Positions 56,121 to 64,000 of a stretch of 64,000 bases of DNA are shown here, piece by piece. The stretch is from Roseomonas nitratireducens (lineage in GTDB: Bacteria; Pseudomonadota; Alphaproteobacteria; Acetobacterales; Acetobacteraceae), in assembly GCF_017813355.1 (NCBI RefSeq), contig NZ_JAGIYZ010000011.1, positions 108,051-172,050 on the forward strand. Reading direction: 5' to 3'. Under the pieces are notes generated by a model. It did no database searches, was not told the origin of the DNA, and saw only the letters and a program-made list of their open reading frames with translations. The translations under genes and the position numbers were made by a program. Numbering within the stretch: position 1 is the stretch's first letter; every line of letters starts with the position of its first letter.

Positions 56121-56169
56121 GGGGGGGCAGGCCCCCCCTAGACCCCCCCTGCCGCGGCGCACCGCCGCG
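56121..56169. terminator. G/C hairpins downstream of flgH
   Basis: GGGGGGGC-AG-GCCCCCCC (56121-56138), then GCCGCGGCG (56151-56159)-CAC-CGCCGCGGC (56163-56171 region). They lie between the flgH stop (56261) and the SRAP start and probably end the flagellar transcript. The poly-G/poly-C style recalls the dispersed hairpin family but the core words differ. Confidence 0.45.
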
Positions 56170-56260
56170 GCGGTTTGGGGGAGCGCGGGCGGGCAGGGCG
56201 CGCATGCGAAGGGCGGGGCGGCCCCTCGGCCACCCCGCCCCACCGTTCCGCCTGCCGCCG

Positions 56261-56995
56261 TCAGAAGGGCAGGATGATGTCGAGCAGTTCCTGGCCCACC
56301 CGCGGCCGCTGCACGTCGCTGATCGTGCCCCGCCCGCCATAGGCGATGCGCGCTTCGGCCAGCCGGTCGTGCCGGACCGTGTTGTCGGACGCGATGTCCT
56401 GCGGGCGGATCACGCCGCCGACCGTCAGGTCGCGCATCTCGCTGTTCACCCGCACCTGCTGCCGGCCGGTCACCACCAGGTTCCCGTTCGGCAGCACCTG
56501 CGCGACGGTCGCGGCGACGCGCAGCGTCACCGTCTCGTTGCGCCGGATCGCGCCGGTGCCGTTCACGCCGGAGGTCGAGCTCGCCTCCACCAGCCGGCTC
56601 GGGTCGATCCCCGTCGGGAACAGCCGGGCATAGGAGGATTCGAGGCCCATCAGCCGCGGCAGCCCCATCCCTTCCGTGTTGTCGCGCGACCGCACGGTGC
56701 GGTTCTGCAACTCCGCCTCGTCGGCGATGGAGACAAGGACGGTGATGATGTCGCCCACCGCCGCCGCGCGCTGGTCGCGCAGGAAGGTCCGGCTGCCCGG
56801 CCGCCACAGCGAATTGTTCGCCAGCGGCGGGTCCTGCGGGTTCGGCATCGGCATCGACACCGGCCGCCAGCGCGGATCCTGCGTCGGGTTGGTGATGCCC
56901 GCCATGTCGGGCGCATCGCCCAGGCGGGAGAGCCGCTCGGCGCCCGAACAGGCGGCCAGCAGCATCGGCACCATCAGAAGAAGGATGCGGCGCAT
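56261..56995 (-). CDS. flgH: Flagellar L-ring lipoprotein FlgH
   Basis: 244 residues. Lipobox LLAAC at residue 16; LWRPGSRTFLRDQRAAAVGDIITVLVSIADEAELQNRT and GNLVVTGRQQVRVNSEMRDLTVGGVIRPQDIASDNTV are FlgH signatures, ending in GQELLDIILPF. It forms the outer-membrane L ring. It begins one base after the flgA stop and is last in flgF-flgG-flgA-flgH. Confidence 0.97.
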   Translation of the reverse strand: MRRILLLMVPMLLAACSGAERLSRLGDAPDMAGITNPTQDPRWRPVSMPMPNPQDPPLANNSLWRPGSRTFLRDQRAAAVGDIITVLVSIADEAELQNRTVRSRDNTEGMGLPRLMGLESSYARLFPTGIDPSRLVEASSTSGVNGTGAIRRNETVTLRVAATVAQVLPNGNLVVTGRQQVRVNSEMRDLTVGGVIRPQDIASDNTVRHDRLAEARIAYGGRGTISDVQRPRVGQELLDIILPF

Positions 56996-56996
56996 C

Positions 56997-57950
56997 TCAG
57001 CCCCTCCGCGCGATGGTCACGGGTGTCGATCCCGGCCGCACGCGCACGCGGCCCGGTCCGATCGCCTCCGCCTCGACGACGGTGCGCGACATCAGGTTCA
57101 TCACCGGCACCATCTGCCCGCGCGCCGCCGATTCCATCGCGCGGCCCTGGGCGGTCAGCGAGATGCCGGGTCCTTCCAGCACCATGAGCACCAGCTGGTT
57201 CTTCGTGACGATCGCCGGCGCGGCCAGGTCCACCGTCATGAAGGGCAGGTCGGAGGCGATCGGCCGGCGCAGCTGCTTGCCGAGCACGTCCTCGGCCCGC
57301 TGCGCGGTGCCCGGGCGGACGCGCTCGGCGCGCTGGCGCACCTCCCGCAGATCCTCCGGCCCGACCACGTCGCCCACCGCCATCCGGCGCGTGGCGACCA
57401 CGACCGGCACGGTCGGCACCGCGCGCCCGGCGAGCCGGATGCGCTGCGTCGCCATGCCCTCGGCCGAGACCACCAGCGTCACCGCGAAGCGGCGCGAGGC
57501 GGTGTCCACGTAGGGTGCCTCGACCATCACCTGCGGCAGCGCACCGAGCGGGACGAGCGGCGGGGAGAAGCCGGGCAGTTCCAGTTCCGCATCGGCATCG
57601 AGGCCGAGCCGCGACAGCTCGTCGCGCAGCATCGCCTCCACATCCTCGCGCGGCAGGGGGCGGCCGGGGCGCTCGACGACGCTCCGCTCCTCCCCCGACA
57701 GGGGCCGCCAGTTGAGGCCGTGCCGGCGGGCGAGGCCCGACAGCTGCGCGGCGTCGAGCATCATCCGCCGGCCCGGCGCCGGGGCGGCGCCCACCGTCCG
57801 GTCGGCCAGCGCGCCGGCATTCTCGAAGATGTCCCCCAGCCTGAGCACCGTGTCCTCGGCGAGCACGAGCGGGCGGGGGAAGGGGGGCGCCACCTCGGCC
57901 CGCGCGGGCAGCGCGAGGGCCGGCAGCAGGAACAGCGCGCGGCGCTTCAT
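56997..57950 (-). CDS. flgA: Flagellar P-ring assembly chaperone FlgA
   Basis: 317 residues with a signal peptide (RRALFLLPALALPARA). The conserved SAF-type C-terminal part is TVPVVVATRRMAVGDVVGPEDL, VLGKQLRRPIASDLPFM, GQMVPVMNLMSRTVVEAEAIGPGRVRV. N-terminal ~130 residues are longer than in E. coli FlgA, as in other alphaproteobacteria. Needed for FlgI polymerisation. Its ATG shares one base with the flgG stop. Confidence 0.93.
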   Translation of the reverse strand: MKRRALFLLPALALPARAEVAPPFPRPLVLAEDTVLRLGDIFENAGALADRTVGAAPAPGRRMMLDAAQLSGLARRHGLNWRPLSGEERSVVERPGRPLPREDVEAMLRDELSRLGLDADAELELPGFSPPLVPLGALPQVMVEAPYVDTASRRFAVTLVVSAEGMATQRIRLAGRAVPTVPVVVATRRMAVGDVVGPEDLREVRQRAERVRPGTAQRAEDVLGKQLRRPIASDLPFMTVDLAAPAIVTKNQLVLMVLEGPGISLTAQGRAMESAARGQMVPVMNLMSRTVVEAEAIGPGRVRVRPGSTPVTIARRG

Positions 57951-58735
57951 CAGCGGAGCCTCGTCAGGGTGGACAGCATCTCGTCGGATGCGGTGATGAC
58001 GCGGGAATTCATCTCGTAGGCGCGCTGCGCGGTGATCAGGGAGGTGATCTCCTGGACCACGTTGACGTTCGACGTCTCGATGAAGCCCTGCATGGTCTGG
58101 CCGTAGCCGGGCGTGCCGGCGGCACCCGCCTGCGGCTCGCCCGAGGCCGGGGTGGCGAGGAAGAGGTTGTCGCCGATCGCCTCGAGCCCGCCCTCGTTCG
58201 CGAAGATCGCGAGCTGCAGCTGGCCGACGTTCTGCGGCTGGACCTGGCCGTCGATCTTGGCCAGCACCTCGCCATTGGCGTTGATGGTGACGTCGCGCGC
58301 ATTGGCCGGGATGGTGATGCCCGGCTGCACGACGAAGCCTTCGGCCGTGACGATCGTGCCCTCGGCGCTCAGGCCGAAGGTGCCGTCGCGGGTGAAGGCG
58401 GTCTCGCCCGAGGGCATCTGGATCTGGAAGTAGCCGTTGCCGCGGATGGCGACGTCGAAGCGGTTCTCGGTCTGCTGCAGGTTGCCCTGCTCGCTGATCC
58501 GGTAGACGGCGGCGGTGCGCACGCCCAGGCCGATCTGCGCGCCCGACGGCAGGACGGTGCCGGTGTCCGCGCTCTGCGAGCCGGTGCGGCGGAGGTTCTG
58601 GTAGATCAGGTCCTGGAACTCGGCGCGCCGGCGCTTGAAGCCGGTGGTCGAGATGTTGGCGATGTTGTTGGAGATGACCTCGACGTTGTTCTGCTGGGCC
58701 ATCATGCCGGTGGCGGCGATGTGGAGGGATCGCAT
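57950..58735 (-). CDS. flgG: Flagellar distal rod protein FlgG
   Basis: 261 residues. N-end MRSLHIAATGMMAQQNNVEVISNNIANISTTGFKRRRAEFQDL and C-end MQGFIETSNVNVVQEITSLITAQRAYEMNSRVITASDEML are textbook FlgG. Axial protein of the distal rod. 11 bases after flgF. Confidence 0.98.
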   Translation of the reverse strand: MRSLHIAATGMMAQQNNVEVISNNIANISTTGFKRRRAEFQDLIYQNLRRTGSQSADTGTVLPSGAQIGLGVRTAAVYRISEQGNLQQTENRFDVAIRGNGYFQIQMPSGETAFTRDGTFGLSAEGTIVTAEGFVVQPGITIPANARDVTINANGEVLAKIDGQVQPQNVGQLQLAIFANEGGLEAIGDNLFLATPASGEPQAGAAGTPGYGQTMQGFIETSNVNVVQEITSLITAQRAYEMNSRVITASDEMLSTLTRLR

Positions 58736-58746
58736 GGTGGCTCTCC

Positions 58747-59490
58747 TCAGGCGCGGCGGCGCAGGATGCGCTCGACGGCGGTGGACAGGCGCTCGCCCTC
58801 GCGCTCGGCGAACTGGGCGGCGAACTGGAATTCGCGGAGTTCCGCGGTCAGGCGGGTCATTTCCATGATCGGGCGGACGTTGCTGCCCTCGAGCGCGCCC
58901 TGGACGATGCGCGGGCGGTCCATGGCGCGGGCTTCCTCGCCCGCCGGGTCGAACAGGCGGTCGCCTTCGGCGCGCAGGTTCTGGACGTTGTCGAAGCGGA
59001 CGATGCGGACGCGGCCGAGATTGCCGTTCTCGCTGCGGATCGTCCCGTCGCCCAGCACCTCGATGCGCGAATCGTTGGGTGCGACGGCGATCGGGGCGCC
59101 TTCGGCGTTGAGCAGCGGGTTGCCTTCCATGTCGACGATCCGCCCGCCCTCGCCGAGGGAGAAGCGGCCGGCGCGGGTGAAGCGCTCGCCGCGCGGGGTC
59201 TCGACGGCGAAGAAGCCTTCCCCGTTGATGGCGAGGTCGAGCGGGTTGCCCGTGGTCTGGATCGGGCCCTGGTCGGTCTCCCGCCAGGTGGCGCGGTCCT
59301 GCACGAAGGCGACGGGCCGCGCGCCCGCCGGGCCGGCGACCTGGTTCTGCCGGGCCACGTATTCGGCGAAGACGGGGCGCAGCGCGCGGAAGCCGGGCGT
59401 GTCGGCATTGGCGACGTTGTGCGCCAGCACCTGCGTCGCCCGGTTCTGCAACGACAGGCGCGAGAGGATGATGTAGCCGGGATTGTCCAT
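58747..59490 (-). CDS. flgF: Flagellar proximal rod protein FlgF
   Basis: 247 residues. SRLSLQNRATQVLAHNVANADTPGFRALR at the start and GALEGSNVRPIMEMTRLTAELREFQFAAQF at the end place it in the rod/hook family; the length and position before flgG mark FlgF. First gene of its operon, 52 bases downstream of a perfect sigma-54 promoter. Confidence 0.93.
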   Translation of the reverse strand: MDNPGYIILSRLSLQNRATQVLAHNVANADTPGFRALRPVFAEYVARQNQVAGPAGARPVAFVQDRATWRETDQGPIQTTGNPLDLAINGEGFFAVETPRGERFTRAGRFSLGEGGRIVDMEGNPLLNAEGAPIAVAPNDSRIEVLGDGTIRSENGNLGRVRIVRFDNVQNLRAEGDRLFDPAGEEARAMDRPRIVQGALEGSNVRPIMEMTRLTAELREFQFAAQFAEREGERLSTAVERILRRRA

Positions 59491-59541
59491 GCCGCTCTGG
59501 TCTCCGTCCCCGGGGCGTGGCCGCCGGGCGGGGGCATCAGG

Positions 59542-59556
59542 GCAACCGGCGTGCCA
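59542..59556 (-). promoter_or_regulatory. Sigma-54 promoter of flgF-flgG-flgA-flgH
   Basis: Minus strand TGGCACG-CCGG-TTGC, a perfect match to the -24/-12 consensus. The -12 GC is 52 bases from the flgF ATG. Confidence 0.9.
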
Positions 59557-59593
59557 GCCCTGGCGGCCGATCCGGCCGGCAAACCCTGCCGGT

Positions 59594-59608
59594 GGGCGGC
59601 AGTGTTGC
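59594..59608 (+). promoter_or_regulatory. Possible sigma-54 promoter of the fliL operon
   Basis: Plus strand GGGCGGCAGTGTTGC: GG and GC are 10 bases apart and the TTGC half is exact, but the CACG part is not kept. About 95 bases before the fliL ATG. Weaker than the divergent flgF site. Confidence 0.4.
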
Positions 59609-59702
59609 GCCCCGTGCGGCAGCGCCGGCCGGGCGTTAACGAACGGCGCAAGGGTTCCTTAACGACCGGGGTGGATGCTGTGGGCCTGACAGGAGGTCGG
59701 GC

Positions 59703-60251
59703 ATGGCGTCGGCGGCGGCACCCGCGGCAGAGGCTGCGGAAGGCGAGGCGAAGAAGGGGGGCGGCAAGAAGAAGCTGCTGCTCATCGCGCTGCCCGTCAT
59801 CCTGATCGGCGCGGGCGCGGGCCTGTGGTTCACCGGGATCCTGCCCGGCCTGCTCGGCATGAACCCCCCGCCCGCCCAGACGGCGGAGGGCGAAGGCGCC
59901 CCGGCGGCCGAGGCCCCGCGCCCGCCCGCCTTCTTCGACATGCCCGAGATCATCACCAACCTGAACGTGCCCGGCCGCCGCCCGGTCTTCGTCAAGCTGC
60001 GCAGCAAGCTCGAGATCACGCGCGCGGAGGATTCCGCGGCCATCCAGACCGCCATGCCGCGGCTGCTCGACCTGTTCCAGACCCATCTGCGGGAGATGCG
60101 GCCCGAGGAGCTGCGCGGTTCCGCCGGCACCCAGCGGCTGCGGGAGGAACTGGTGGCGCGCGCCAACATCGCCGTCGCCCCGCCCGCGGGCAGCAACCAG
60201 CCCACGCCGCGCATCACCGACGTGCTGTTCACGGAGATCCTGGTCCAGTGA
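59703..60251 (+). CDS. fliL: Flagellar basal-body protein FliL
   Basis: 182 residues. A Lys-rich cytosolic start (AKKGGGKKK) and one membrane helix (LLLIALPVILIGAGAGLWF, ~26-45) precede a periplasmic SPFH/stomatin-like domain: FFDMPEIITNLNVPGRRPVFVKLRSKLEIT, and TDVLFTEILVQ at the end. It encircles the stator units. Its TGA overlaps the fliM GTG. Confidence 0.93.
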   Translation: MASAAAPAAEAAEGEAKKGGGKKKLLLIALPVILIGAGAGLWFTGILPGLLGMNPPPAQTAEGEGAPAAEAPRPPAFFDMPEIITNLNVPGRRPVFVKLRSKLEITRAEDSAAIQTAMPRLLDLFQTHLREMRPEELRGSAGTQRLREELVARANIAVAPPAGSNQPTPRITDVLFTEILVQ

Positions 60252-61327
60252 GCACGCAGGAGGAAGAAGACCTCGCCGCCGCCTGGGGCGCCGCGCTGGA
60301 CGAGGAAGGCGCGCAGCCCGAGGCCGAGGCCGCCGCGCCCGCCCCCGACGCCATGCGCGTGCTGAACCAGGCCGAGATCGACAGCCTGCTGGGCTTCGAG
60401 ACCGGGCCCTCGGGCTCGGGCGAGGAAAGCGGCATCCAGAAGATCATCTCCTCGGGGCTGGTCTCCTACGAACGCCTGCCGATGCTGGAGATCGTGTTCG
60501 ACCGGCTCGTGCGGCTGATGTCGACCACGCTGCGCAACTTCACCTCGGACAACGTGGAAGTCTCGATCGACGGCATCGTCTCGCTGCGCTTCGCGGACTA
60601 CCTGAACTCCATCCCGCTGCCGGCCATGCTCGGCGTCACGCGCGCGGACGAATGGGACAATTACGGCCTGGTCGTCGTCGATTCGGCGCTGATCTACTCG
60701 GTCGTCGACGTGCTGCTCGGCGGGCGGCGCGGCACCGCGGCGATGCGCATCGAGGGCCGGCCCTACACCACGATCGAGCGCACGCTGGTCGAGCGCCTGA
60801 TCGGCGTCTTCCTCGAGGACCTGACGGCGGCCTTCGAGCCGCTCTGCCCCGTGCAGTTCAAGTTCGACCGGCTGGAGGTGAACCCGCGCTTTGCCGCCAT
60901 CTCCCGCCCGTCCAACGCCTGCGTGCTGGTGCGCCTGCGCATCGACATGGAGGATCGCGGCGGCAAGCTCGAGCTGCTGCTGCCCTACGCGACGCTGGAA
61001 CCGGTGCGCGAACTGCTGCTGCAGCAGTTCATGGGCGAGAAATTCGGCCGCGACAGCATCTGGGAAACCCACCTGGCCGAGGAGCTGCGCTCGACCGAGG
61101 TCGCGCTCGACGTCGTGCTGGACGAGCAGGTGATGCCGCTGGCGCAGATCGTCGAGCTGCGCGTGGGCGACCGGATCACGCTCGGCGTCGCGCCGGGCGC
61201 GCCGGTGCGGCTGCGCTGCGGGGAGGTCTCGCTGTTCGAGGGCGAGCTCGGCCGCCGCGACCAGCGGCTCGCGGTGCGCATCTCGCGCGAGCTGGAACGC
61301 CGCAAGGAAATGGGGGCCGGGTCATGA
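60248..61327 (+). CDS. fliM: Flagellar motor switch protein FliM
   Basis: 359 residues from a GTG overlapping the fliL stop. The acidic start holds the CheY-binding/FliG text VLNQAEIDSLLGF (~36-48); middle domain LPMLEIVFDRLVRLMSTTLRNFTSDNVEVS, GLVVVDSALIYSVVDVLLGGRR; C-end LRCGEVSLFEGELGRRDQRLAVRI is the FliN-like SpoA domain. Rotor C-ring component that binds CheY-P. Confidence 0.97.
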   Translation: MSTQEEEDLAAAWGAALDEEGAQPEAEAAAPAPDAMRVLNQAEIDSLLGFETGPSGSGEESGIQKIISSGLVSYERLPMLEIVFDRLVRLMSTTLRNFTSDNVEVSIDGIVSLRFADYLNSIPLPAMLGVTRADEWDNYGLVVVDSALIYSVVDVLLGGRRGTAAMRIEGRPYTTIERTLVERLIGVFLEDLTAAFEPLCPVQFKFDRLEVNPRFAAISRPSNACVLVRLRIDMEDRGGKLELLLPYATLEPVRELLLQQFMGEKFGRDSIWETHLAEELRSTEVALDVVLDEQVMPLAQIVELRVGDRITLGVAPGAPVRLRCGEVSLFEGELGRRDQRLAVRISRELERRKEMGAGS

Positions 61328-61761
61328 GCATCCTGGAATGGGGCCTGCAGATCGTGCTGCTCGCCCTGCTGGGCGCGGCGATCCCCTTCGCGCTGCGGCT
61401 GGAACGCGCGCTGCGCGAGATCCGCCGCGACCGCGGCGCGATGGAGACGAGCGCGCAGGGCCTGAACGAGGCCGCGCGCATGGCCGAGGCGGCGATGGTG
61501 CGCCTGCGCGCATCCGCCGAGCTCGCCGGCCGGCAGATCGCCGAGCGCACCGCCCAGGCGGAGCCGCTGCGCGACGACCTGCGCTACCTGATCGAGCGCG
61601 CCGAATCTCTGGCCGACCGGCTCGAGGGCCTGGTGCGCGCCGGCCGACCGATGGCGGCCGACGCGCCGCGCGCGGCCGAGCCCGCCCCGGCGTTGCAGAG
61701 CCAGGCGGAGCGCGACCTGCTGCGTGCCATCTCCCTCGGCGCCGCGAGGGCCGGCCGATGA
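61324..61761 (+). CDS. DUF6468 flagellar-cluster protein
   Basis: 145 residues. One N-terminal membrane helix (ILEWGLQIVLLALLGAAIPFALRLERALREIRRDR) followed by a long helix/coiled coil (NEAARMAEAAMVRLRASAELAGRQIAERTAQAEPL). This is the DUF6468 family found between fliM and motE-type genes in alphaproteobacteria. Role unknown, probably at the motor. ATG overlaps fliM stop (ATGA). Confidence 0.82.
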   Translation: MSILEWGLQIVLLALLGAAIPFALRLERALREIRRDRGAMETSAQGLNEAARMAEAAMVRLRASAELAGRQIAERTAQAEPLRDDLRYLIERAESLADRLEGLVRAGRPMAADAPRAAEPAPALQSQAERDLLRAISLGAARAGR

Positions 61762-62429
61762 AGCTGCCGCGCCCGCGCCTCCTGCCGCTCGCCATCCTCG
61801 CCATGGGCGGCCTGTTCCTCGTGAAGGCGGAATCGCTGCTCGCCGTGCTGCGCGCGCCATCGAGCCTGCCCGCCGTCGTCGTCGCCCCCGCGCAGGCTGC
61901 CGATCCCGCGCCGCCGCCCCCTTCCGCGCAGCAGCGCCAGCCCGCGCCCGCCGCGCAGGTGCCGGCCGCCGCCGCGCCCGTCAACCTGGCCGCCCTGACC
62001 CAGCCCGACCCCGCGGCCGAGGCCGAGCGCGCGCTGCTCGAGCAGCTGCGCGCCCGGCGCGCGGAGATCGAGGCGCGCGAGCAGGCCGTCGCGCAGCAGG
62101 AGGTGATGTTGCGCGCGGCCGAGCAGCGCCTGACCCGCCGCGTCGAGGAACTGGCCGCGCTGCAGTCGCGGCTCGAGGCGCTGGACCGCGGTCGCGGCGA
62201 GCGCGAGGAGGCCGGCTGGCGCGGCCTGGTGCGCACCTATGAATCGATGCGTCCGCGCGATGCGGCCGCGATCTTCAACGACCTGGAAATGCCTGTGCTG
62301 GTAGAGATCATCGACCGCATGAGCGAGCGCAAGGTCGCGCCCGTCATCGGCGCGATGCAGCCGGAGCGGGCGCGACTGGTCACTACCGAACTTGCCCGTC
62401 ACCGCGCGCGTCGCACGACGGTTGACTGA
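61758..62429 (+). CDS. MotE-like stator-associated chaperone
   Basis: 223 residues. Membrane/signal helix ([24 protein letters not shown]), Pro/Ala-rich linker (~34-75), coiled coil ([37 protein letters not shown]) and a C-terminal MgtE-N/FliG-like domain ([52 protein letters not shown]). Same architecture as MotE, the MotC chaperone. Overlaps the previous gene by four bases. Confidence 0.83.
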   Translation: MKLPRPRLLPLAILAMGGLFLVKAESLLAVLRAPSSLPAVVVAPAQAADPAPPPPSAQQRQPAPAAQVPAAAAPVNLAALTQPDPAAEAERALLEQLRARRAEIEAREQAVAQQEVMLRAAEQRLTRRVEELAALQSRLEALDRGRGEREEAGWRGLVRTYESMRPRDAAAIFNDLEMPVLVEIIDRMSERKVAPVIGAMQPERARLVTTELARHRARRTTVD

Positions 62430-62470
62430 CCCACGGACCCTTGAGAGAGCAGCAGGAGGCCGCAGAGCCG

Positions 62471-62851
62471 ATGGACAAGAACATCAACGTCCTGATCGTG
62501 GACGACTACCGGACGATGCTGCGCATCATCCGCAACCTGTTGAAGCAGCTGGACTTCAACAACGTGGATGAGGCGACCGACGGGCAGGAGGCCCTGGCCA
62601 AGCTGCGCGCGGGCAATTTCGGCCTCGTCATCAGCGACTGGAACATGGCGCCGATGACCGGTCTCGACCTGCTGAAGGAGGTTCGGGCCGATGCGCGGCT
62701 GAAGAACCTGCCCTTCATCATGATCACGGCCGAGAGCAAGACCGAGAACGTGGTCGCGGCGAAGCAGGCCGGCGTGTCGAACTACATCGTGAAGCCCTTC
62801 AACGCCGAGACGCTGAAGGAGAAGATCGAGAAGGTGATGGTCCATGCCTGA
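62471..62851 (+). CDS. cheY: CheY-type chemotaxis response regulator
   Basis: 126 residues, a single receiver domain. Acidic pocket D11-D12 (IVDDYRTML), phosphoacceptor D56 ([12 protein letters not shown]), T86 (MITAES) and K108 (YIVKPF). [13 protein letters not shown] and SDWNMAP are CheY text. It ends overlapping cheZ, so signal and phosphatase are made together. RBS GGAGG at 62,455-62,459. Confidence 0.95.
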   Translation: MDKNINVLIVDDYRTMLRIIRNLLKQLDFNNVDEATDGQEALAKLRAGNFGLVISDWNMAPMTGLDLLKEVRADARLKNLPFIMITAESKTENVVAAKQAGVSNYIVKPFNAETLKEKIEKVMVHA

Positions 62852-63443
62852 CGGTGCGCAGGCAGGTCCCGACGAGGACCGGATCGAGGCCGCTGTCCGC
62901 GCCGTGCTGGTCAGCATGTCGGGCGACCTGACGGCCAAGGAGGCGGCGCTGCTGGCCGAGCTCGAGGCGCTCGGCCGCACCATCGCCCGCGCCAAGGCGG
63001 AGATCGCTCAGCTTTCGGTGGACGACATCACCGGTGCGCACATCCCCTCGGCCACCGACGAGCTCGACGCCATCGTCGACCACACGGCGCAGGCGACGAA
63101 CGAGATCCTCGACGCCTGCGAGACGCTCGAGAAGCTGGAGGCGGAGGTTCCGCCCGCGGCGGCGGAGGCCCTGCAGGGCGCGGTGACGCGCATCTACGAG
63201 GCCTGCTCCTTCCAGGACATCACCGGCCAGCGCATCAGCAAGGTCGTGTCCGCCCTGAAGGCGATCGAGAGCCGCGTCGAGGCCGCGGTCGCCAATGCGA
63301 GCGGCCGTCCCGCCCCGGCCCCGGCCGCGGCGGCGCCCGTCGCGCCGAAGACCGAGGGCCAGGAACTGGCCAACGGGCCGCAGCTGCCGGGCGGCGGCAC
63401 CTCCCAGGAGGAAATCGACCGCCTGCTGGCGAGCTTCGACTGA
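62844..63443 (+). CDS. cheZ: Chemotaxis phosphatase CheZ
   Basis: 199 residues. Long helical hairpin with the catalytic segment [20 protein letters not shown] (Asp and Gln of the CheZ active site, ~130-149), a Pro/Ala linker, and a C-terminal CheY-binding peptide ([15 protein letters not shown]). Removes phosphate from CheY-P. Overlaps cheY by eight bases; its stop overlaps the next gene (TGATG). Confidence 0.93.
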   Translation: MPDGAQAGPDEDRIEAAVRAVLVSMSGDLTAKEAALLAELEALGRTIARAKAEIAQLSVDDITGAHIPSATDELDAIVDHTAQATNEILDACETLEKLEAEVPPAAAEALQGAVTRIYEACSFQDITGQRISKVVSALKAIESRVEAAVANASGRPAPAPAAAAPVAPKTEGQELANGPQLPGGGTSQEEIDRLLASFD

Positions 63444-64000
63444 TGCGCCGCGCGGCGCCGATCCTCCTGCTGCTGCTTGCCCTCGCCGCGCCGGCGGGGG
63501 CGGAGGAGGCGCCGCGCGTTCCGCTGCGCGCGGGCAGCCATGCCGACCACGGCCGGATCGTCTTCGACTGGCCGTCCCAGGTGGGCTACCGCGTCGAGGA
63601 ACAGGACGGGCGGGCGGTGATCCGCTTTGCCGCGCCTGCGCGGCTCGACCTTGCCGCCGCGCGCCGGCCGCCGCGCAACATGCTCGCCGTCGAGCAGGAG
63701 GAGGACGCGGTGGTGCTGCGCCTGGCACCGGGCGCGCGCCTCCGTCACTTCAGGCTCGGCAACCGCATCGTCGTCGATGCGCTGGATGCCCGCGCCGAGG
63801 GCGAGGCCGCGCCAGCCGCCGCGCCCGCCGAACGCAACGCCGCCCGCCGCGACGCCGCGCGCCCCCGCGCCGCCGAGGCGAACGAGACACCCGCCGCGCC
63901 GCCGCCTGCCGCCGCCGCTGCCGCCACTCCCGCCGCGCCGAGGCCGGCTGAGGGAGGCGGCGATGCGCATCGAGGACATGCTGCCCGAGGGCCGCCCCGT
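63443..64000 (+). CDS. Secreted Pro/Ala-rich protein, N-terminal part
   Basis: The ATG shares one base with the cheZ stop; the frame stays open to the right edge (186 codons). Signal peptide RRAAPILLLLLALAAPAGAEE, then a small beta-domain (AGSHADHGRIVFDWPSQVGYRVEEQDGRAVIRFAAPARLD, LRHFRLGNRIVVDALDARAEG) like an AMIN domain, then a Pro/Ala/Arg linker. Large TPR-containing proteins with this start occur after cheZ in related flagellar loci, as I recall. Codon bias drops in the last ~15 codons, where another frame (ATG at 63963 after GGAGG) looks more coding. Confidence 0.6.
   Translation, partial: MRRAAPILLLLLALAAPAGAEEAPRVPLRAGSHADHGRIVFDWPSQVGYRVEEQDGRAVIRFAAPARLDLAAARRPPRNMLAVEQEEDAVVLRLAPGARLRHFRLGNRIVVDALDARAEGEAAPAAAPAERNAARRDAARPRAAEANETPAAPPPAAAAAATPAAPRPAEGGGDAHRGHAARGPPR

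Overview
The window is about 72 % G+C, densely coded, with strong G/C bias at third codon positions. It looks like an alphaproteobacterial chromosome, most likely Acetobacteraceae (Roseomonas-like). Pointers are the alphaproteobacterial families FliX, UPF0262, DUF6468 and a one-cysteine DksA, a Bug-type solute receptor, sigma-54 flagellar promoters, and RIP-like intergenic palindromes typical of the class. I saw no rRNA, tRNA, CRISPR array, insertion sequence or phage gene.

Layout. 1-4,800: end of a secreted hydrolase gene and a leftward ABC uptake operon (binding protein, ATPase, permease) with an Asp/Glu-racemase-type enzyme. 5,000-10,100: small membrane protein, RidA, a K+-channel-like protein, then sugar genes (epimerase, DegT aminotransferase, GT2). 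10,290-11,870: an Arg-rich secreted protein made of five 39-residue repeats, translationally coupled to a predicted outer-membrane protein. 12,000-23,000: nitronate monooxygenase, a divergent PEP-carboxylase homologue, a lipid-linked-sugar operon (methyltransferase, ArnC-like GT2, ArnE-like SMR protein, two DUF3574-type proteins), two EamA exporters, a metallo-beta-lactamase-fold hydrolase and a GNAT. 23,000-26,500: histone-H1-like protein, citrate/2-methylcitrate synthase and small ORFs.

26,700-40,100 is rich in cyclic-amide chemistry: a hydantoinase/allantoinase-type amidohydrolase, two N-carbamoyl-D-amino-acid hydrolase homologues flanking an NTF2-like/FMO fusion, an FAD-linked oxidase, an isochorismatase-family hydrolase, an MtnA-type isomerase, and a hydantoin-racemase-family gene; a VapBC-type module with its palindromic operator lies inside. 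40,500-49,730 is one long leftward run: SnoaL-like protein, nitroreductase, Bug receptor, DUF4406, OtnC/OtnK (tetronate catabolism), cupin, and then methyltransferase, GT4, degenerate 6-pyruvoyl-tetrahydropterin-synthase homologue, MDR dehydrogenase and stand-alone RibD-type reductase. The last five look like an uncharacterised pathway to a methylated, glycosylated pteridine- or pyrimidine-derived metabolite, and are my lead candidate for an undescribed system.

49,800-50,830 holds a permease split into two overlapping genes. 50,890-64,000 is a flagellar/chemotaxis region: FlgN-like, FlgJ rod-binding domain, FlgI, FliX, DksA, FlgH-FlgA-FlgG-FlgF leftward, and FliL-FliM-DUF6468-MotE-CheY-CheZ plus a truncated secreted protein rightward. 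A perfect sigma-54 promoter precedes flgF and a one-mismatch site precedes flgI, fitting class-II control through FliX/FlbD.

Starts were chosen by family alignment, ribosome-binding sites and the frequent 4-base ATGA/GTGA overlaps. Functions are inferred from motifs read by eye; no database search was run.
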